A DNA stretch of 40,558 bases from Coriobacteriales bacterium (GCA_030529625.1 JAUMWN010000015.1:1-40558); one strand, 5' to 3'; positions 7,738-17,426 are shown, counted from the stretch's first letter. Made by a program: numbers and translations. Notes: generated by a model from the letters alone, not told the origin.

Positions 7738-9156
7738 CTAGCGCGACATAACGTGAGTGGACATGTGCTTTTTCATGCGCGTCTTGTTGCGATACATTAT
7801 GCGGTCGGCGCGAGCGAACACGTCCTCGTAGTCCTCGCCAAGACGATGCTTTGCCAAGCCGCATGCCGCAGAGTAGCGCTCCCACGGCTCGACGCTGTCG
7901 TCTGCCTGCGTTTGCGCGAAGCGTCCCTGCAGCTCCTTGAGCAGCGCGGCGCAGCGCTGGTAGTCGTCTCCGCGAAGGATGGCAACGAACTCGTCGCCGC
8001 CCGTGCGGTACAGCGGCGTGTCACCCAACGTTTGGGTAACGATCTTGCAGGCCCCGGTGAGGTAGCGGTCGCCATTGTCGTGGCCAAAGGTGTCGTTGAC
8101 GTACTTGAGGTTGTTGAGGTCGATCATGAGGATGGCGAACTCCGTGTTTCCTGCAGCGATCTCGGCCCGCATGCCCTCCACCGCGCGAGCATAGGCCGCC
8201 TTGCTCCTCGCATGCGTAAGGGGATCCTCAAACGCAAGGCGCGACATGCCCTCCACCTGCTCCCGGGCATTCTGCGCGAGCAGCTCGGCCCGCACGATGT
8301 CCTCCACATAGCCCTGCATGTCCTCCGACATCTGCGAGATGGCATCGCTTAGCGACTCGACCTCGTTCTGCGTGTTGATGTGGGGGTCATCGAAGAGCAG
8401 CGATGCCGGGTCGCTCCGGTCGTGGCTCTTTTGCGCGAAGCTGCGTGCGCTTCGTTCGAGCTTGAGGATGGGCAGCGTCACGTCACGGCGCAGCCACAAG
8501 AGGAGCAGCACCACGAACGCGATGCAAATGAGACTCCCCAGGATGGCGCTGCGCAGTACGTACTGAAGAATCTGCGTGTGCATGGCGTCCACATAGAGGT
8601 CCGCGCACAGCAGGGCAACCTTCTGTCCGTCCGACGCGACAAGCGGCTCGCAGGCGGAGTAGCACTCGCCCCACTCGGAGTCCGTCTCAAAATACGTGAT
8701 GCCGGTCGTCTCCCATGCGTTCACGTAGGGCTGGATGCTCTGTGGGGTGTACTCGTCGGTAATCTCGTACAGCAGCGGCCAGTCCTCGTCGTCGCCCGCC
8801 TCCCGCTCGGCGTCGCTCGTGGCCGAGCACACGCTCACCATAACGCCGTCGGAACGAGGAATGCTCACATAGAGGTAGGCGAGGTTGAAGTCATCCACGC
8901 ACTCGTTGAGAAACTCCTGCAGCTCGTCGTACTTCTTTGACGGAACGCCCGTATTCACGCACTTCTGCAAGTCGTCCACGTCCAGGTTATGCTCCACGCA
9001 CATGATTACGTTTGCCAGGTTGGCGTTGTACTGCTCGTAGTACCAGCCAGAGAACGTAAAGTACGTTTGCAGCGAGAGCACCACGCACATGAGCACCACG
9101 AAGACGGCAGAGCCCAGCAGCAGGCTGCGCTGCATCGGCCGTTTGTAGGTACCCAT
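7738..9156 (-). CDS. Membrane-anchored diguanylate cyclase (GGDEF)
   Basis: A 472-residue protein with one N-terminal helix (SLLLGSAVFVVLMCVVLSL, about 10-30), an extracytoplasmic domain of about 170 residues, a second helix (ILGSLICIAFVVLLLLWL, about 205-225), a HAMP-like linker with coiled coil, and a GGDEF domain (about 310-470). The active site is intact: RTGGDEFVAIL, with DLNNLKYVNDTFGHDNGD before it. It should make cyclic di-GMP from two GTP in answer to an outside signal. No RxxD inhibitory site is evident at the usual place. The start at 9156 is chosen for the GGGAGG seven bases ahead. A consensus -10 box lies at 9237-9242. It diverges from the first GH1 gene, which hints at shared control. 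Confidence 0.92.
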   Translation of the reverse strand: MGTYKRPMQRSLLLGSAVFVVLMCVVLSLQTYFTFSGWYYEQYNANLANVIMCVEHNLDVDDLQKCVNTGVPSKKYDELQEFLNECVDDFNLAYLYVSIPRSDGVMVSVCSATSDAEREAGDDEDWPLLYEITDEYTPQSIQPYVNAWETTGITYFETDSEWGECYSACEPLVASDGQKVALLCADLYVDAMHTQILQYVLRSAILGSLICIAFVVLLLLWLRRDVTLPILKLERSARSFAQKSHDRSDPASLLFDDPHINTQNEVESLSDAISQMSEDMQGYVEDIVRAELLAQNAREQVEGMSRLAFEDPLTHARSKAAYARAVEGMRAEIAAGNTEFAILMIDLNNLKYVNDTFGHDNGDRYLTGACKIVTQTLGDTPLYRTGGDEFVAILRGDDYQRCAALLKELQGRFAQTQADDSVEPWERYSAACGLAKHRLGEDYEDVFARADRIMYRNKTRMKKHMSTHVMSR

Positions 9157-9236
9157 GCATCCTCCCTCGTTCGTCGTATCCAGCAGTATCGCCACGCTCG
9201 GACAGCGGCACTTGGGCAGGCCGCCGCGCGTCCTCC

Positions 9237-9242
9237 ATTATA
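9237..9242 (-). promoter_or_regulatory. Candidate -10 box of the GGDEF gene
   Basis: Read on the minus strand this is a perfect TATAAT, about 80 bases upstream of the ATG at 9156. TTGTAC 15 bases further up is a weak -35 with short spacing. Confidence 0.5.
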
Positions 9243-9299
9243 CATGGCAAATAGCTCGTACAAATGACTCATCTTGCGAGGCGCAAACGGCAATGCGCC

Positions 9300-9305
9300 T
9301 ATACT
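9300..9305 (+). promoter_or_regulatory. Candidate -10 box of the first GH1 gene
   Basis: TATACT lies 36 bases before the GTG at 9341. The nearest -35 candidate, TTGCGA (9274-9279), is spaced 20 bases, so support is moderate. It argues against translation starting upstream of 9305. Confidence 0.4.
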
Positions 9306-9340
9306 GGTAGGTACGAACAACCGCATCGAGAGGAGCGACG

Positions 9341-10800
9341 GTGGCATACTTTCCCGAGGACTTTTGTGGGGCGGGGCGACGGCGGCCAACCAATGCGAGG
9401 GCGCATGGCTCGCAGACGGCAAGGGACCGAGCATAGAGGATCACCTCACGGGAGGCACGCATACGACGCCGCGCACCTACACCCGCACGATCGATCCCAA
9501 CACTTACTACCCCAGCCACGAGAGCGTGGACTTCTACGGCCACTTTCGCGAGGACATCAAGCTGTTTGGCGAGATGGGCATGAAGATCTTCCGCACCTCC
9601 ATCAACTGGAGCCGCATCTATTCTGTGGGCGACGAGGCGGAGCCCAATGCGGCAGGTGTGGAGTTCTACCGCGAGATGTTCCAGTGCTGCAAGGACAACG
9701 GCATCGAGCCCCTCGTGACCATCTCCCACTACGAGATTCCCATGGGTCTGTGCGAGAAGTACGGTGGCTGGCGCGACCGCCGCTGCGTGGACTTCTACCT
9801 CAACCTGTGCCGCACAATCTTTACCGAATACAAGGGGCTAGTAAAGCACTGGCTCACCTTCAACGAGATCAACATGCTGCAAAACGGCGGCATGGGCGCC
9901 GTCATCGCCGGAGGCATCCTGCCCAAGAATGACGTGGAACCCATGATGTTTGTGGACACGCACACCACCGAGGAGCTCAACGACATTTACACCGCCCTGC
10001 ACCACCAGTTCCTGGCATCCGCCAAGGCCGTCAAGCTCGCGCACGAGATTGACCCCAACAACATGGTGGGCTGCATGATTGGCGGAGGCCCGAGCCTGTA
10101 CCCCTACACCTGCAATCCGGCCGACGTCCTGGCCTGCCAGAAGAAGCTCCAGGTGGGTACGTGGCTGTGCTCCGACGTACAGTGCCGCGGCGCCTATCCC
10201 GGATACGCCCTGCGCTTCTTTTCCGACAACAACATTGACGTGCCCATGCTCGACGGCGACGACACCATTCTTGCCGAGGGCTGCGTGGACATGTACACCT
10301 ACAGCTACTACATGACCAACTGCGTGAGCACCGACCCCGAGGTGGCCAAGTCGCAGGGCAACATGATGCTCGGCGTTCCCAACCCCTATCTCAAGCTGAG
10401 CGACTGGGGCTGGGCCATCGACCCGGACGGCCTGCGCTGGAGCCTCAACGAGGTGTGGGACCGCTATCAGCTGCCCATCATGGTGGTTGAGAACGGCTTT
10501 GGCGCCGTAGACGAGCGCGGCGAGGACGGCAAGTTCCACGACGACTACCGCATCGACTACTTCCGCAGCCACATCAAGGCCATGGACGAGGCCATCGGCG
10601 ACGGCGTCAACCTCATCGCCTACACCACCTGGGGCTGCATCGACATCGTGAGCGCCGGCACAGGCGAGATGAAGAAGCGCTACGGCTACATCTACGTTGA
10701 CAAGGACAACGACGGCAACGGCGACCTGCACCGTGAGCCCAAGGATTCGTACTGGTGGTACAAGAAGGTCATCGCCAGCAACGGGGAGGACCTGGACTAG
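9341..10800 (+). CDS. GH1 glycosidase (probable 6-phospho-beta-glucosidase), apparent frameshift near start
   Basis: Family 1 glycosidase with the acid/base motif TFNEIN near residue 180 and the nucleophile motif VVENGFG near 385. The C-terminal SAGTGEMKKRYGYIYVD resembles the phosphate-binding Ser/Lys/Tyr segment of 6-phospho-beta-glucosidases. The best start is GTG 9341, with AGAGGAG seven bases upstream, which reads MAYFPEDF. The conserved next residues LWGGATAANQ lie in another frame. Compared with the third GH1 gene, which has GACTTTTTGTGG, this copy has one T fewer (run at 9362-9365). The open frame holding the rest can be extended back to 9274, but that N-terminus does not resemble the family and starts before the -10 box. 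Either a sequence error, a real inactivating deletion or slippage at the T run explains it. With the base restored the protein would be 486 residues, the normal size. Confidence 0.85.
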
Positions 10801-10835
10801 GCTGCTTGCCGCTAGCGCTGTGAGACCTGCCGGCC

Positions 10836-10896
10836 CCCTATCCTTCTCAAACTGCTACCAACTTCCGTAAGTGGTAGCAGTTTGAGAAGGATAGGG
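10836..10896. terminator. Perfect 25-bp inverted repeat after the first GH1 gene
   Basis: Bases 10836-10860 are exactly complementary to 10872-10896 around the 11-base spacer ACTTCCGTAAG. It begins 36 bases after the GH1 stop codon. There is no following U-tract, so a terminator role is inferred from place and stem strength. The sequence differs from the GGGGACAGTCCCC family. Confidence 0.6.
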
Positions 10897-11035
10897 CTCC
10901 GCTCAGCCGCCCATCCTGCGATTCGCCCTAACCACAACGCACACATCCGCAAGGAACCTCTCCCCTAGCGGACATCGTCGGCCAGATTCGGTATCATTAC
11001 GCCATCGCTATGTCGCACAAGATTGGGAGGAAGCC

Positions 11036-12718
11036 GTGGCTGACGAAGAGCGGGATGAGACACGCATGGATGTAAACGTTGCCGAGAGGGCAATCGACAA
11101 GGCCTTCTCCACCGGCAAGGCAGATCGCGCGAGCATCACGCGCCAGGCGCGGGAGGACGCGGGCGAGGCCATGAGGCTGGTGGAGGTCGCCATCGACTCC
11201 GACGAGGAGGCCGACGAGGCCGCGCGCCTGGCGGTTATTGCGTCAAACATGGGCAATCGCGAACGCGCTAAGAAGGCGCGCGCGAACGAACGAGAGGCCC
11301 GCAGCAAGGCAAAGGCCGACCACCGCGCGGCAACAAAGTCTGCCCGCCAGGCCTATGAGGCCATCAAATACTCAGACCCCACCAAGCTCGGGTTTATTCG
11401 ACTCGTACAGTTTATCTTCTTTGGGCACATCGCCCTAGCACTGCTGCTGCTCGTCCTCACCTCGCGAGACACGATTATCTACAGCTCCGCGAACATCTCC
11501 GACTGGATCATGGTGATTCTGGAGAGCGTCGCCTTCTACTTTGTTATGAACCGCTACAAGATAGCACGGCCCTTCGTAATTGGCGTGGCATGCGTGGGCA
11601 TAGTCCTCGACATGATTACGTTGTTCACTGGCGGCATTTACTACCTGTGGTCGATGCTTCCAAACATCCTCTACTACATCCTGCTCATCCTGTACTTTGT
11701 CTTCTCGAGGCGCGTGCGCATGGTGTTCGTAAACGACCTCGCACACGACAGGGACGACGCGACTAACGCCGAGCTCGTGATCGACCGCAAGAGCTGGCCC
11801 TTCTATCGCAACCTCATCATGTACTTCTTCGTGTTCTCGGTGCTCGGCCACTGGATGGAGGCCGGCTTCTGCCAGCTCATACGCCTTGGAATCGTGCAGG
11901 GCGACTTTGATGCCACCAACACCATGCTCTGGCGCGACTGGTTCTATCCCTACCCCATGCACGGCACCGCCGTCATCCTCATCGCGGTAATTCTCTACCC
12001 GCTCTTTACCTGGCTCAAGAAGAAGATCCCAAACAAGATTGCGCCATACGTCGTGAGCTTCCTCATCAACATGTTCGTATGCACGCTCATCGAGTTCGGT
12101 GGCGGCATGCTGTTTAACGCGAACCTGCAGAATTGGGACTACTCGAACCTGCCCTTTAACTTTATGGGTCAGATTTGCCTGCAAAACGCAATTGGCTTTG
12201 GCGTAGCGTCGTCCATCATAGCCTGGTGGCTCTACCCCACCATAGAGCGCCTCATCGCACGCGTGCGCCCCTCCATCATGAACATCGTGTGCATTGTGGT
12301 GGCGGTTGCCGGCGGCATACTCTTCTCGCTCTACGCCATCGCACCTCCCATGGAATACGACATGGGCCAGGCGGGAAGTGCGGAGTACCGCCGCGAGGCA
12401 ACCGCCGAGCAAACGCAGCTCGCCGACGACGCTTCCGATGCCCAGGGTGAGGTGAGTCAGCTGCAGAGCGAAGTCCAAGACTCGTACTTTATGCCCGAGG
12501 ACGATCGCCACGCCGTCCAAGAGATCCTGAACGGGGTGAGCTCCGACCTTGCCGAGGTCCAAAAGCGCATAGACAACGCGGAGTTCGTCTCGGAGGAGGT
12601 TGTCAAGCAGGTTGACGAGGTTACGCTCGTCTCGACCGAGTTCAAGAACAAGGACGAGAACAAGGACTCCTCCTCCGACAAGACCACCGACGTGTCCGAG
12701 ACGTCACAAGACAAGTAA
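11036..12718 (+). CDS. CmpB-type (PF06541-like) multi-spanning membrane protein with charged tails
   Basis: A 560-residue protein. The first 120 residues are highly charged and helical (EARSKAKADHRAATKSARQAYEA). About nine membrane helices follow from residue 125 to about 440. The second half of that block holds FSVLGHWMEAGFCQ and NWDYSNLPFNFMGQICL, which fit the family called putative ABC transporter type CmpB. The last 110 residues are acidic and rich in Glu, Asp, Ser and Lys, with coiled-coil character. The family's biochemical role is not established, despite the transporter name. The GTG start at 11036 is preceded by GGGAGGAAG. It is a single-gene unit between two long hairpins. Confidence 0.78.
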   Translation: MADEERDETRMDVNVAERAIDKAFSTGKADRASITRQAREDAGEAMRLVEVAIDSDEEADEAARLAVIASNMGNRERAKKARANEREARSKAKADHRAATKSARQAYEAIKYSDPTKLGFIRLVQFIFFGHIALALLLLVLTSRDTIIYSSANISDWIMVILESVAFYFVMNRYKIARPFVIGVACVGIVLDMITLFTGGIYYLWSMLPNILYYILLILYFVFSRRVRMVFVNDLAHDRDDATNAELVIDRKSWPFYRNLIMYFFVFSVLGHWMEAGFCQLIRLGIVQGDFDATNTMLWRDWFYPYPMHGTAVILIAVILYPLFTWLKKKIPNKIAPYVVSFLINMFVCTLIEFGGGMLFNANLQNWDYSNLPFNFMGQICLQNAIGFGVASSIIAWWLYPTIERLIARVRPSIMNIVCIVVAVAGGILFSLYAIAPPMEYDMGQAGSAEYRREATAEQTQLADDASDAQGEVSQLQSEVQDSYFMPEDDRHAVQEILNGVSSDLAEVQKRIDNAEFVSEEVVKQVDEVTLVSTEFKNKDENKDSSSDKTTDVSETSQDK

Positions 12719-12722
12719 ATAT

Positions 12723-12766
12723 ACTCGGGGGACAGTCCCCTGTGTTTAGGGGACTGTCCCCCGAGT
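12723..12766. repeat. GGGGACAGTCCCC-core hairpin, copy 3
   Basis: Arms 12723-12740 and 12749-12766 are perfectly complementary (18 bases), with spacer TGTGTTTA as in copy 1. It begins four bases after the stop of the CmpB-type gene at 12718, a natural place for a terminator. Confidence 0.87.
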
Positions 12767-12806
12767 GCAGGTACAGCCCACTGCTTGTTTGGGCTTTGAA
12801 TGGTAT

Positions 12807-12835
12807 TTGATATTGGTCACCAACGGGTCTATGAT
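12807..12835 (+). promoter_or_regulatory. Sigma-A-type promoter of the binding-protein/EAL operon
   Basis: TTGATA (12807-12812) and TATGAT (12830-12835) are separated by exactly 17 bases. Transcription would start near 12842, giving a leader of about 23 bases before the TTG start at 12865. This supports that start over the ATG at 12844. Confidence 0.6.
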
Positions 12836-12864
12836 GATACGGGATGACTATGGGAGGAGCCATC

Positions 12865-14544
12865 TTGAGGCCCTTTGCGACGCGCAGGGAGACAATCGAG
12901 CTGTTTCTTGCGGCCATGCCCGTGGCCCCGCTCCTTTCTGCCTGCTCGTTGGTCGATTCGGCATACGCTCCCACTCAAAGCCCTGAGTCCAACGCAGGCC
13001 CCAACACCTCCCAATACGTGATCGCCATCGAGGACGAGCCCGACACGGTGGACTTTATGTGCACCTCCATCCACTACACCGTTGCCATCAACGTGTTCAA
13101 CCGCCTGGTGGAGACCGTGGTGAACGAGCAGGGCGACCGCAGGATAGAGCCTTCGCTGGCCGAGTCGTGGAAACTCGCGGGCGACGGAAGGGCCTACACC
13201 TTCCACCTACGCAAGGGCGTAACCTTTAGCAACGGCTCGCCCCTCACCTCCTCCGACGTGCTCTACACCTTTGTTCGCCTGCTCACCCACCCCGACTCCT
13301 GCAACCGCGACATCGCCGAGCCCATCCTGGGTGCCAGCAAGCTGGCAAGCGGCGAGGCCAGCGACCTTGAGGGCTTTACCGTCCTGGACGACCCGAGCTT
13401 CGTGATAGAGCTGGAACAGCCCTTCGAGGCATTCTTGCCGTGCCTGTCCATGCCGGGTGCATCCATCGTGAACGCCCACACCATGGAGCAGGTTGGTGAC
13501 CGCTTTGGCATCGACCCCAAGAGCACCATAGGCACCGGCCCGTTCCTCTTTGCGCAGTGGGAGCCAAATAAGCGCCTGCTGCTTTCGGCCAACAAGGACT
13601 GTTGGGAGGGACCGCCCCACAGCGAAGGACTGGACCTGCGCTTTTTGGAGGAGCCCGAGGAGGTGCGCAGGATGTTTGAGCAGGGCGAGCTGGACATCCT
13701 GGACCTGGACGAGGTGGGCAGCGCCTCTGAGTACTTTGTCCATGGCGACATCTACCAGGACCGCCAGTACGTGGTCTCGCGCATTGGCACCACCTACAAC
13801 GCCCTCAACCACACCGTGCAACCCCTCGACGACGTGCGGGTGAGAAAGGCCTTGCAGCGCGCGCTCGACCGCACGCTGCTGCTGGACGCCGTGTACAGCG
13901 GCTTTGGCACCGTGGAGCACGGCATCTACCCGCATGGCCTGTATGGCTTCAACCCGGACCTGCCCCAAATCCCCTATGCGCCCGACGAGGCCAGGAGTCT
14001 GCTTGCGGAGGCTGGCCATGCCGACGGGTTCGACCTGCTCATAAGCGTGAAGTCGTCATCCACGCAATGGGAGATGACCCTGGTCAAGCTCGTGGCATCC
14101 ATGTGGGCCGACGTGGGCGTGCGGGCAACGATTGCGGTGCTGGAGGAGGATGACTTCATGGCCCAGCGCAAGAGCGGGCAGCTCGCCTGCTACTCCGCCA
14201 TGTGGACCGCAGACTACGACGACCCAGACACTTTTCTCTACACGTTCTTTGGCAACCGGCAAAACACGACCTTCCGCAGCCTGTGCTACCAGCGCGAGGA
14301 CAATATGGAGCGGGTGCGCCACGCACGCACCATTACCAACGCGGACGAGCGCCTCAAGGAGTACCAGGACCTGGAGCAGATCATCGCCCAGGACGACGCC
14401 GCGTGGATTCCCCTGTTCTCTAGGAAGCGCATATACGTGACGTCGGAGCGCACCCACGGCATCGCGTCCTCGTGGAACGGATCCATCAAGACCAGGTACT
14501 GCGAGATATCCATTGACGAGCCACCTCAGACGGGAGCGCAATGA
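12865..14544 (+). CDS. Extracellular solute-binding lipoprotein, family 5 (OppA/DppA-like)
   Basis: About 559 residues. A signal peptide with RRE n-region ends in the lipobox LLSAC (Cys27), so the protein is a membrane-anchored lipoprotein. Family 5 features include the N-terminal PSLAESWKLAGDGRAYTFHLRKG region split by the usual FSNGSPLTSSDVLYTF, and RVRKALQRALDR later on. Relatives bind peptides, nickel or sugars for ABC importers. No permease or ATPase gene lies nearby. The gene overlaps the dCache-EAL gene by four bases (ATGA), so a role as ligand presenter for that sensor is more likely than transport. TTG 12865 is chosen because GGGAGG sits correctly ahead and the promoter ends at 12835; ATG 12844 in the same frame is the alternative. 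Confidence 0.87.
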   Translation: MRPFATRRETIELFLAAMPVAPLLSACSLVDSAYAPTQSPESNAGPNTSQYVIAIEDEPDTVDFMCTSIHYTVAINVFNRLVETVVNEQGDRRIEPSLAESWKLAGDGRAYTFHLRKGVTFSNGSPLTSSDVLYTFVRLLTHPDSCNRDIAEPILGASKLASGEASDLEGFTVLDDPSFVIELEQPFEAFLPCLSMPGASIVNAHTMEQVGDRFGIDPKSTIGTGPFLFAQWEPNKRLLLSANKDCWEGPPHSEGLDLRFLEEPEEVRRMFEQGELDILDLDEVGSASEYFVHGDIYQDRQYVVSRIGTTYNALNHTVQPLDDVRVRKALQRALDRTLLLDAVYSGFGTVEHGIYPHGLYGFNPDLPQIPYAPDEARSLLAEAGHADGFDLLISVKSSSTQWEMTLVKLVASMWADVGVRATIAVLEEDDFMAQRKSGQLACYSAMWTADYDDPDTFLYTFFGNRQNTTFRSLCYQREDNMERVRHARTITNADERLKEYQDLEQIIAQDDAAWIPLFSRKRIYVTSERTHGIASSWNGSIKTRYCEISIDEPPQTGAQ

Positions 14545-17426
14545 TGATTCACTCCCTCCGCTTTAAGATGACCGCGTTTACGATTGGCGCGATCCTCACC
14601 GCCATCCTGTGCGTGTTCCTGGCAAGCTTCTCCACGATCTCGGCCGAGACCGACAGGAGGTCCGTGGAGACGCTAAACCTCATTGGCCAGAACACCGAGG
14701 AATCCCTGGAGAAGTACACCGAGAGCGTAGAGCAGTCCGTGGAGATGGTGGGCAGCTTTGCTGTGGAGTCCCTGGACGTGGCCAAGCTCGTTGAGGGCGG
14801 CGTCGTGGGGTCGTCGGCCAACAACGACACCAGAACCGTTGAGCAGGCCGAGGCACTCGACGCCTACCTGGCCGAGTACTGTGCGAGCCTGCAGGCCGAG
14901 TGCGCCACCGTCGCCGCCCACACGTATGGCATCATCACCTACTACTACTACTGCATCAACCCAGACATAAGCACCGCCGAGCATGGCTTCTTCTACTCCA
15001 AGGTGGGCAAGACGGGCTATGCCGAGCAGGAGCCCTTGGACGCGCGCACGTTTGACCCCAACGACATGGAGCACTACACGTGGTACTACACGCCCATCGA
15101 GCGTGGGCGTCCGTCGTGGATTGGCCCCTACACGGCGCACTTCCTGGGCGAGATCCAAATATGCTCCTACATCGTGCCCATATACAAGGCGGGGACCCTC
15201 ATAGGCGTGCTGGGCATGGACATCCCCATAGACACGCTTGTGGACCAGGTGAGCTCCATCCACGTGTACAAGACCGGCTTTGCCAGCCTGCTCGACGACC
15301 AGGGTCGCGTTATCTACCATCCCGACCTGCCCTACGGCACCGAGCCGAACCTCTCGGTTGGCGCAGAGCTCCTCTCGCAGGAATCGAACGGCGACAAGCT
15401 CATTCGATACACGGCATACGGGCAAGACCGGCAGATGTCGTTTGACACGCTCTCCAACGGCATGAAGCTGTTGGTGGTCGCCCCAACCAGCGAGCTCAAT
15501 GCGTCCACCATTGGCCTCGCGCGCATGATTCTTGCCATTGCCGTGGGCATCGTGCTCGTCTTTGTGGTGCTCATCCTGCTGGCCATGCGCTACATTACCG
15601 GACCCATGCTACGACTTACCGCCGCATCGCAACGGCTGGCGGCGGCCGACTACGACGTGGAGCTGGATTACAGCGGTAACGACGAGGTTGGCGCGCTCAC
15701 CAATGCCTTTTCGCGCATGCGCGACCAGATAAAGGCGGATATAGAGGACCTCAACCGCAAGGTCAACACCGACGACCTCACGGGACTGCCCAACCAGCGC
15801 TACTTCTTCCAACTTGCCGAGGCCGAGCGACAGCGCCTCATGAGCACCGGCAAGAGCCCGGTGCTGCTGTACGTGAACCTCGTGGGCATGAAGCACTTTA
15901 ACCGACAGCACGGCTTCGACGAGGGAGACCGCCTCATCTGCGCGGTGGCCAACATTCTCGCCAATCGCTTTGGGTGGAGGAACGCGAGCCGCTTTGGGCA
16001 GGACCACTTTGCCATAATCACCAGCGAGGCCGGACTCGAGGAGCGGCTGCGCGAGGTGTTTGCCGAATGCAAGCTCGCCAACGACGGCAAGACGCTGCCG
16101 GTGAGCGTGGGCATCTACCAGGACAGCATGGAGACCATATCCACGAGCGTTGCCTGCGACCGCGCCAAGTTCGCCTGCGACCGGCGCAAGAGCTATTACG
16201 AGTCGGGATACAGCTACTTCGACGCCATCATGCTGCGACAGGTGGAGCTCTCGCGCCATGTTATCAACAACGTGGATCGTGCCTTGGCCGAGCAGTGGAT
16301 CGTGGTGTACTACCAGCCCATCGTGCGCGCGGTGAGCGGGCACGTATGCGACGAGGAGGCCCTCTCCCGTTGGATCGATCCCGTTCGCGGCTTCCTGTCC
16401 CCGGCCGACTTTATCCCGGCGCTGGAGAACGCGGGGCTCATCTACAAGGTCGACCTGTACGTGTTGGAGCAGGTGCTGCAAAAGATCGAGCGGGAGCGCT
16501 CCCTGGGTCTGGTGAGCGTGCCGCACTCAATCAACCTGTCCAGGTCGGACTTCGACAGTTGCGACATGGTGGAGGAGATTCGCACGCGCGTGGACGCCGC
16601 AGGGATAGAACGCGGCAGCATATCCATCGAGATAACCGAAAGCATCGTTGGCAGCGACTTTGCGTTTATCAAACGGCAGGTGGAGCGCTTTAGGGACCTT
16701 GGGTTCCCGGTGTGGATGGACGACTTTGGCAGCGGCTACTCGTCCCTGGACGTGCTGCAGAGCATTGAGTTCGACCTGCTCAAGTTTGACATGAGCTTTG
16801 TGCGCACGCTGGACGAGGGCGACAGCGGCAAGATAATCCTCACCGACCTCATGAAGATGGCCACGTCCCTTGGCGTGGACACCATTTGCGAGGGTGTGGA
16901 GACCAACAGCCAGCGGCGCTTCCTCCAGGAGATTGGCTGCTCCAAGCTGCAGGGCTACTACTATTGCAAGCCATTGTCTCTTGAGGCGCTTCTGGAGCGT
17001 CGCGAGGACGGCGAGCATATTGCATATGAGAACCCCGCCGAGGCCGACTACTACACGTCGCTGGGCAAGGTGAACCTGTACGACCCGGGCGCGTGGAACG
17101 GCAACGAGGACGGCGACGACCGCAGCTTCCTAGGATCTATCCCCATGGCGGTTCTGGAATTGAGCAGCGGTCACGTGACGGTTGCGCGTGCCAACGAGCC
17201 CTATCGCGAGTTCCTTGCGTCCCGGCTGGGCGTCTCACTGCAGGATCAGCCGGATTCGGTGGTGCTTGAGGCCATGGCCAAATGCGGGGATGACGGCAAG
17301 TGGACCAAGGTGACTGGCACTCCAAGAGACGAAACCGTCGTGCAGGCCTACCTCCGCCTGCTCGCCACCAACCCGGTTACCGGCGCACAGGCCTACGCCA
17401 TCATGATTCTGTCCATGATGCATTAG
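14541..17426 (+). CDS. dCache-HAMP-degenerate GGDEF-EAL cyclic di-GMP phosphodiesterase
   Basis: A 961-residue protein: membrane helix (about 10-30), extracytoplasmic dCache domain (about 40-310, with HYTWYYTPIERGRPSWIGPY), second helix (about 325-350), HAMP, GGDEF-like domain (about 410-560) and EAL domain (about 575-830). The cyclase signature is replaced by RFGQDHFAI, so it should be inactive. The EAL domain keeps its key residues: DEEALSRW, INLSRSDF, IEITES, DDFGSGYSSL, LKFDMSFV, CEGVET and LQGYYYCKP. It should hydrolyse cyclic di-GMP. A further 120 residues follow the EAL domain (IPMAVLELSSGHVTVARANEPYREFL) and look PAS-like. The ATGA overlap with the lipoprotein gene indicates coupled translation and a shared signal pathway. 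Confidence 0.92.
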   Translation: MMIHSLRFKMTAFTIGAILTAILCVFLASFSTISAETDRRSVETLNLIGQNTEESLEKYTESVEQSVEMVGSFAVESLDVAKLVEGGVVGSSANNDTRTVEQAEALDAYLAEYCASLQAECATVAAHTYGIITYYYYCINPDISTAEHGFFYSKVGKTGYAEQEPLDARTFDPNDMEHYTWYYTPIERGRPSWIGPYTAHFLGEIQICSYIVPIYKAGTLIGVLGMDIPIDTLVDQVSSIHVYKTGFASLLDDQGRVIYHPDLPYGTEPNLSVGAELLSQESNGDKLIRYTAYGQDRQMSFDTLSNGMKLLVVAPTSELNASTIGLARMILAIAVGIVLVFVVLILLAMRYITGPMLRLTAASQRLAAADYDVELDYSGNDEVGALTNAFSRMRDQIKADIEDLNRKVNTDDLTGLPNQRYFFQLAEAERQRLMSTGKSPVLLYVNLVGMKHFNRQHGFDEGDRLICAVANILANRFGWRNASRFGQDHFAIITSEAGLEERLREVFAECKLANDGKTLPVSVGIYQDSMETISTSVACDRAKFACDRRKSYYESGYSYFDAIMLRQVELSRHVINNVDRALAEQWIVVYYQPIVRAVSGHVCDEEALSRWIDPVRGFLSPADFIPALENAGLIYKVDLYVLEQVLQKIERERSLGLVSVPHSINLSRSDFDSCDMVEEIRTRVDAAGIERGSISIEITESIVGSDFAFIKRQVERFRDLGFPVWMDDFGSGYSSLDVLQSIEFDLLKFDMSFVRTLDEGDSGKIILTDLMKMATSLGVDTICEGVETNSQRRFLQEIGCSKLQGYYYCKPLSLEALLERREDGEHIAYENPAEADYYTSLGKVNLYDPGAWNGNEDGDDRSFLGSIPMAVLELSSGHVTVARANEPYREFLASRLGVSLQDQPDSVVLEAMAKCGDDGKWTKVTGTPRDETVVQAYLRLLATNPVTGAQAYAIMILSMMH

